NCBI RefSeq assembly: GCF_946885885.1
Contig: NZ_CAMPHN010000205.1
Coordinates: 1-7,157 of the forward strand
From: an uncultured Pseudomonas sp.
Lineage (GTDB): Bacteria; Pseudomonadota; Gammaproteobacteria; Pseudomonadales; Pseudomonadaceae
Length of the DNA: 7,157 nucleotides
Direction of reading: 5' to 3'
Shown here: positions 5,550-7,157 of the stretch, one piece after another
Layout: every line of letters starts with the position of its first letter
Numbering within the stretch: the first letter of the stretch is position 1
Notes under the pieces: model-generated
Database searches by the model: none
What the model was told of the DNA's origin: nothing
The model's input: only the letters and a program-made list of their open reading frames with translations
Program-made: the position numbers and the translations under genes

Positions 5550-6347
5550 ATGACCTTCGCTCTACCTAAACCGCTGCGCGCGTTGCTGCTGATCTGCAGC
5601 TTGGTTCCTGCGCTATCCATGGCCGAGACGGCGAATATCGCCGCGGCCTCGAATATGCAGTTCGCCCTCGAGGAAATCGCCGCGCGCTTCCAGAAGGACA
5701 CCGACCACGCGCCGCGGCTGGTGTTCGGTTCGAGCGGCAATCTTTATCGGCAGATCAGCCAGGGCGCACCTTTCCAGTTATTCCTCAGCGCCGATGAGGC
5801 GTACGTGCAGCAGCTGGCCGCCGCGGGTAAAACCCTCGACGAAGGTATGCTCTACGGCCTCGGCCGTATCGCCTTGATGGCGCCCAAAGGCTCGACATTG
5901 ACCGCCGCCGGCGAACTCGAAGGCTTGAAGGCCGCCTTGGCGGCGGGGCGGATCGAGAAATTCGCCATCGCCAACCCCGAGCATGCGCCCTACGGCCGTG
6001 CAGCCGAACAAGCCCTGCGCCATGCCGGTTTGTGGGAGGCGCTACAGGGCAAGCTGGTGCTCGGCGAGAACATCGCCCAGGCGGCGCAGTTCGCCAGCTC
6101 GGGCAATGCCCAGGGCGGCATGGTCGCCTACTCCCTGGCGCTGTCGCCGGGTGTGGCCGAACGCGGCGAGTTCGTCCTGATTCCTGCGAGCTGGCATCAG
6201 CCGTTGCGTCAGCGCATGGTCCTGCTCAAGGGCGCCAACCCCGCTGCCCAGGCGTTCTACCAATACCTGCGGCAACCCGCTGCCCAGGCGATCATGGCTA
6301 AATACGGCTTCGATATGCCTGAGTCGCACTTATCTGAACCGCAGTAG
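5550..6347 (+). CDS. modA: Molybdate ABC transporter, periplasmic substrate-binding protein
   Basis: ModA captures molybdate (often also tungstate) in the periplasm and delivers it to the ModB channel. The 265-residue precursor has a Sec signal peptide: K7 and R10, a hydrophobic core at about 11-22, and a likely SMA cleavage site after A25. The mature protein begins with the family's first strand and oxyanion-binding loop, AAASN (31-35), followed by the second loop GSSGN (60-64); serines in these two loops contact the anion in characterised ModA proteins. The downstream NPEHAPYGRAAEQAL and GMVAYSLAL stretches are also typical of the family. Length is normal at about 240 residues after processing. 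It is the first gene of the modABC operon, with the modB ribosome site overlapping its stop codon. Expression is probably repressed through the operator at 5507-5530. Assignment to molybdate rather than sulfate rests on these motifs and on the linked ModE-like gene. Confidence 0.95.
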   Translation: MTFALPKPLRALLLICSLVPALSMAETANIAAASNMQFALEEIAARFQKDTDHAPRLVFGSSGNLYRQISQGAPFQLFLSADEAYVQQLAAAGKTLDEGMLYGLGRIALMAPKGSTLTAAGELEGLKAALAAGRIEKFAIANPEHAPYGRAAEQALRHAGLWEALQGKLVLGENIAQAAQFASSGNAQGGMVAYSLALSPGVAERGEFVLIPASWHQPLRQRMVLLKGANPAAQAFYQYLRQPAAQAIMAKYGFDMPESHLSEPQ

Positions 6348-6358
6348 GAGAGCACGCG

Positions 6359-7033
6359 ATGGATTGGCCTGCACTGCTGCTGTCCCTGGAGTTGGCCCTG
6401 TGCACCATGCTGATTCTGCTGCCCGTCGGCATTTGGGTCGGGCGCAAGCTGGCCTGGAGCCGCTTCGCCGGCAAGAGCGTGGTCGAGGCGCTGCTGGCCC
6501 TGCCGCTGGTGCTGCCGCCGACCGTGCTGGGCTTCTACCTGCTGGTGGCGATGGGCGCCGATTCGCCGATCGGTCAGGCTTACCAGGCGCTGTTCGGCGC
6601 GCAACTGACCTTCTCCTTTACCGGCCTGCTGATCGCCTCGGTGTTGTTCAACCTGCCGTTTGCCATCCAGCCGATGCAGCGCGCCTTCGAAGCGATCCCG
6701 CGGGACGTGCGCGAGGCCGCGCGCTGCTGCGGCATGTCGCCGTGGCGGGTGTTGCGGCGCATCGAACTGCCGCTGGCCTGGCCGGGGATCATCTCGGCCC
6801 TGGTGCTGACATTCGCCCATACCCTCGGCGAGTTCGGCGTGGTGTTGATGGTCGGCGGTAGCATTCCGGGGGAAACCCGGACCATCGCCATCGCCATTTA
6901 CGACCGCGTGCAGGCCTTCGACGATCACGCCGCCGGGGTGATGTCCGCGGTGTTGCTGTTGATCTCGTTGTGCGCCATCGGCCTGTCGTATTTCGCCACC
7001 GCACGCCTGGGACGGAGCTATCGGCATGACTGA
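6359..7033 (+). CDS. modB: Molybdate ABC transporter, inner-membrane permease
   Basis: ModB forms the homodimeric transmembrane pathway for molybdate and couples to the ModC ATPase. The 224-residue protein has about five to six hydrophobic segments, near 5-28, 41-65, 88-104, 138-165 and 192-214. The cytoplasmic coupling loop carries the EAA motif of importer permeases: E119-A-A with G125, followed by LPLAWPG (137-143). The segment ALPLVLPPTVLGFYLL around 47-62 is highly typical of ModB. Length is close to that of E. coli ModB (about 229). TAGGAG (6345-6350) overlaps the modA stop codon and lies 8 nt before the ATG, so translation of modA and modB is probably coupled. Its 3' end overlaps modC by 8 bp. 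No oddities were seen. Confidence 0.95.
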   Translation: MDWPALLLSLELALCTMLILLPVGIWVGRKLAWSRFAGKSVVEALLALPLVLPPTVLGFYLLVAMGADSPIGQAYQALFGAQLTFSFTGLLIASVLFNLPFAIQPMQRAFEAIPRDVREAARCCGMSPWRVLRRIELPLAWPGIISALVLTFAHTLGEFGVVLMVGGSIPGETRTIAIAIYDRVQAFDDHAAGVMSAVLLLISLCAIGLSYFATARLGRSYRHD

Positions 7034-7157
7034 TGGCTTGCAACTCGATTTGCGGCAAAGCAGTCCGATCCCGCTGAATGCGCAGATCAGCTGCGCGCCG
7101 GACGAGGTGTTGGCGTTGGTCGGGCCATCCGGCAGCGGCAAGTCGACCCTGCTGCGC
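7026..7157 (+). CDS. modC: Molybdate ABC transporter ATP-binding protein, 5' part cut by window end
   Basis: Forty-four codons are present before the window ends. The frame begins MTDGLQLDLRQ and reaches the Walker A motif GPSGSGKST at residues 33-41, placing it as an ABC ATPase. The N-terminus, a short beta-strand region leading to ALVGPSGSGKS, fits ModC, which energises import through ModB. The ATG at 7026 lies inside the end of modB (8-bp overlap including the modB stop), and GGAG at 7014-7017 stands 8 nt upstream, indicating translational coupling. Walker B, the signature motif and the C-terminal Mop (molybdate-binding) domain expected in ModC lie beyond the window, so the substrate assignment rests on operon context. 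Confidence 0.9.
   Translation, partial: MTDGLQLDLRQSSPIPLNAQISCAPDEVLALVGPSGSGKSTLLR

Noticed and set aside
6257..7141. A 294-codon minus-strand open frame across modB and modC
   Set aside because: It lies opposite two well-supported genes and its Gln/His/Arg-rich translation is typical of antisense shadow.

Overview
The window is GC-rich DNA whose gene content, protein sequences and intergenic palindromes suggest a Pseudomonas-type gammaproteobacterium (Pseudomonas sensu lato, possibly the stutzeri/mendocina/alcaligenes side). The species is an inference from family resemblance; no rRNA or other taxonomic marker is present. It reads as ordinary chromosome: no transposase, integrase, phage gene, tRNA, CRISPR or toxin-antitoxin pair was seen, and I found no clearly new multi-gene system.

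Layout, left to right. (1) 93-2144, minus strand: a 683-residue c-di-GMP protein with a degenerate receiver, a PAS domain, a degenerate GGDEF and an apparently intact EAL phosphodiesterase domain, with a possible weak terminator behind it at 10-35. (2) 2145-2626: a 482-bp divergent intergenic region. (3) 2627-4276, plus strand: a full-length alpha-D-glucose-specific phosphoglucomutase (pgm), most likely starting at TTG. (4) 4277-4773: about 500 bp without a gene but with palindromic intergenic repeats, including a near-perfect 21-bp-arm hairpin sequence at 4482-4542. (5) 4774-4932: a 52-residue hydrophobic DUF3309-type protein. (6) 5102-5464: a 120-residue stand-alone ModE-type winged-helix regulator without molybdate-binding domains. 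(7) 5550 to the window end: modA, modB and the first 44 codons of modC, a high-affinity molybdate ABC importer with translationally linked genes.

The right third forms one functional unit. The ModE-like protein is encoded directly upstream of modABC, and the 85-bp gap between them carries a strong match to a ModE operator (5507-5530) lying over the likely modA -10 element. This predicts molybdate-linked control of the transporter, although the regulator lacks the usual molybdate sensor domain. ModA would capture molybdate in the periplasm, ModB form the membrane channel and ModC hydrolyse ATP. The EAL protein, pgm and the DUF3309 protein have no evident functional link to this unit or to each other. 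Calls rest on motif reading and family knowledge; no database search was run.
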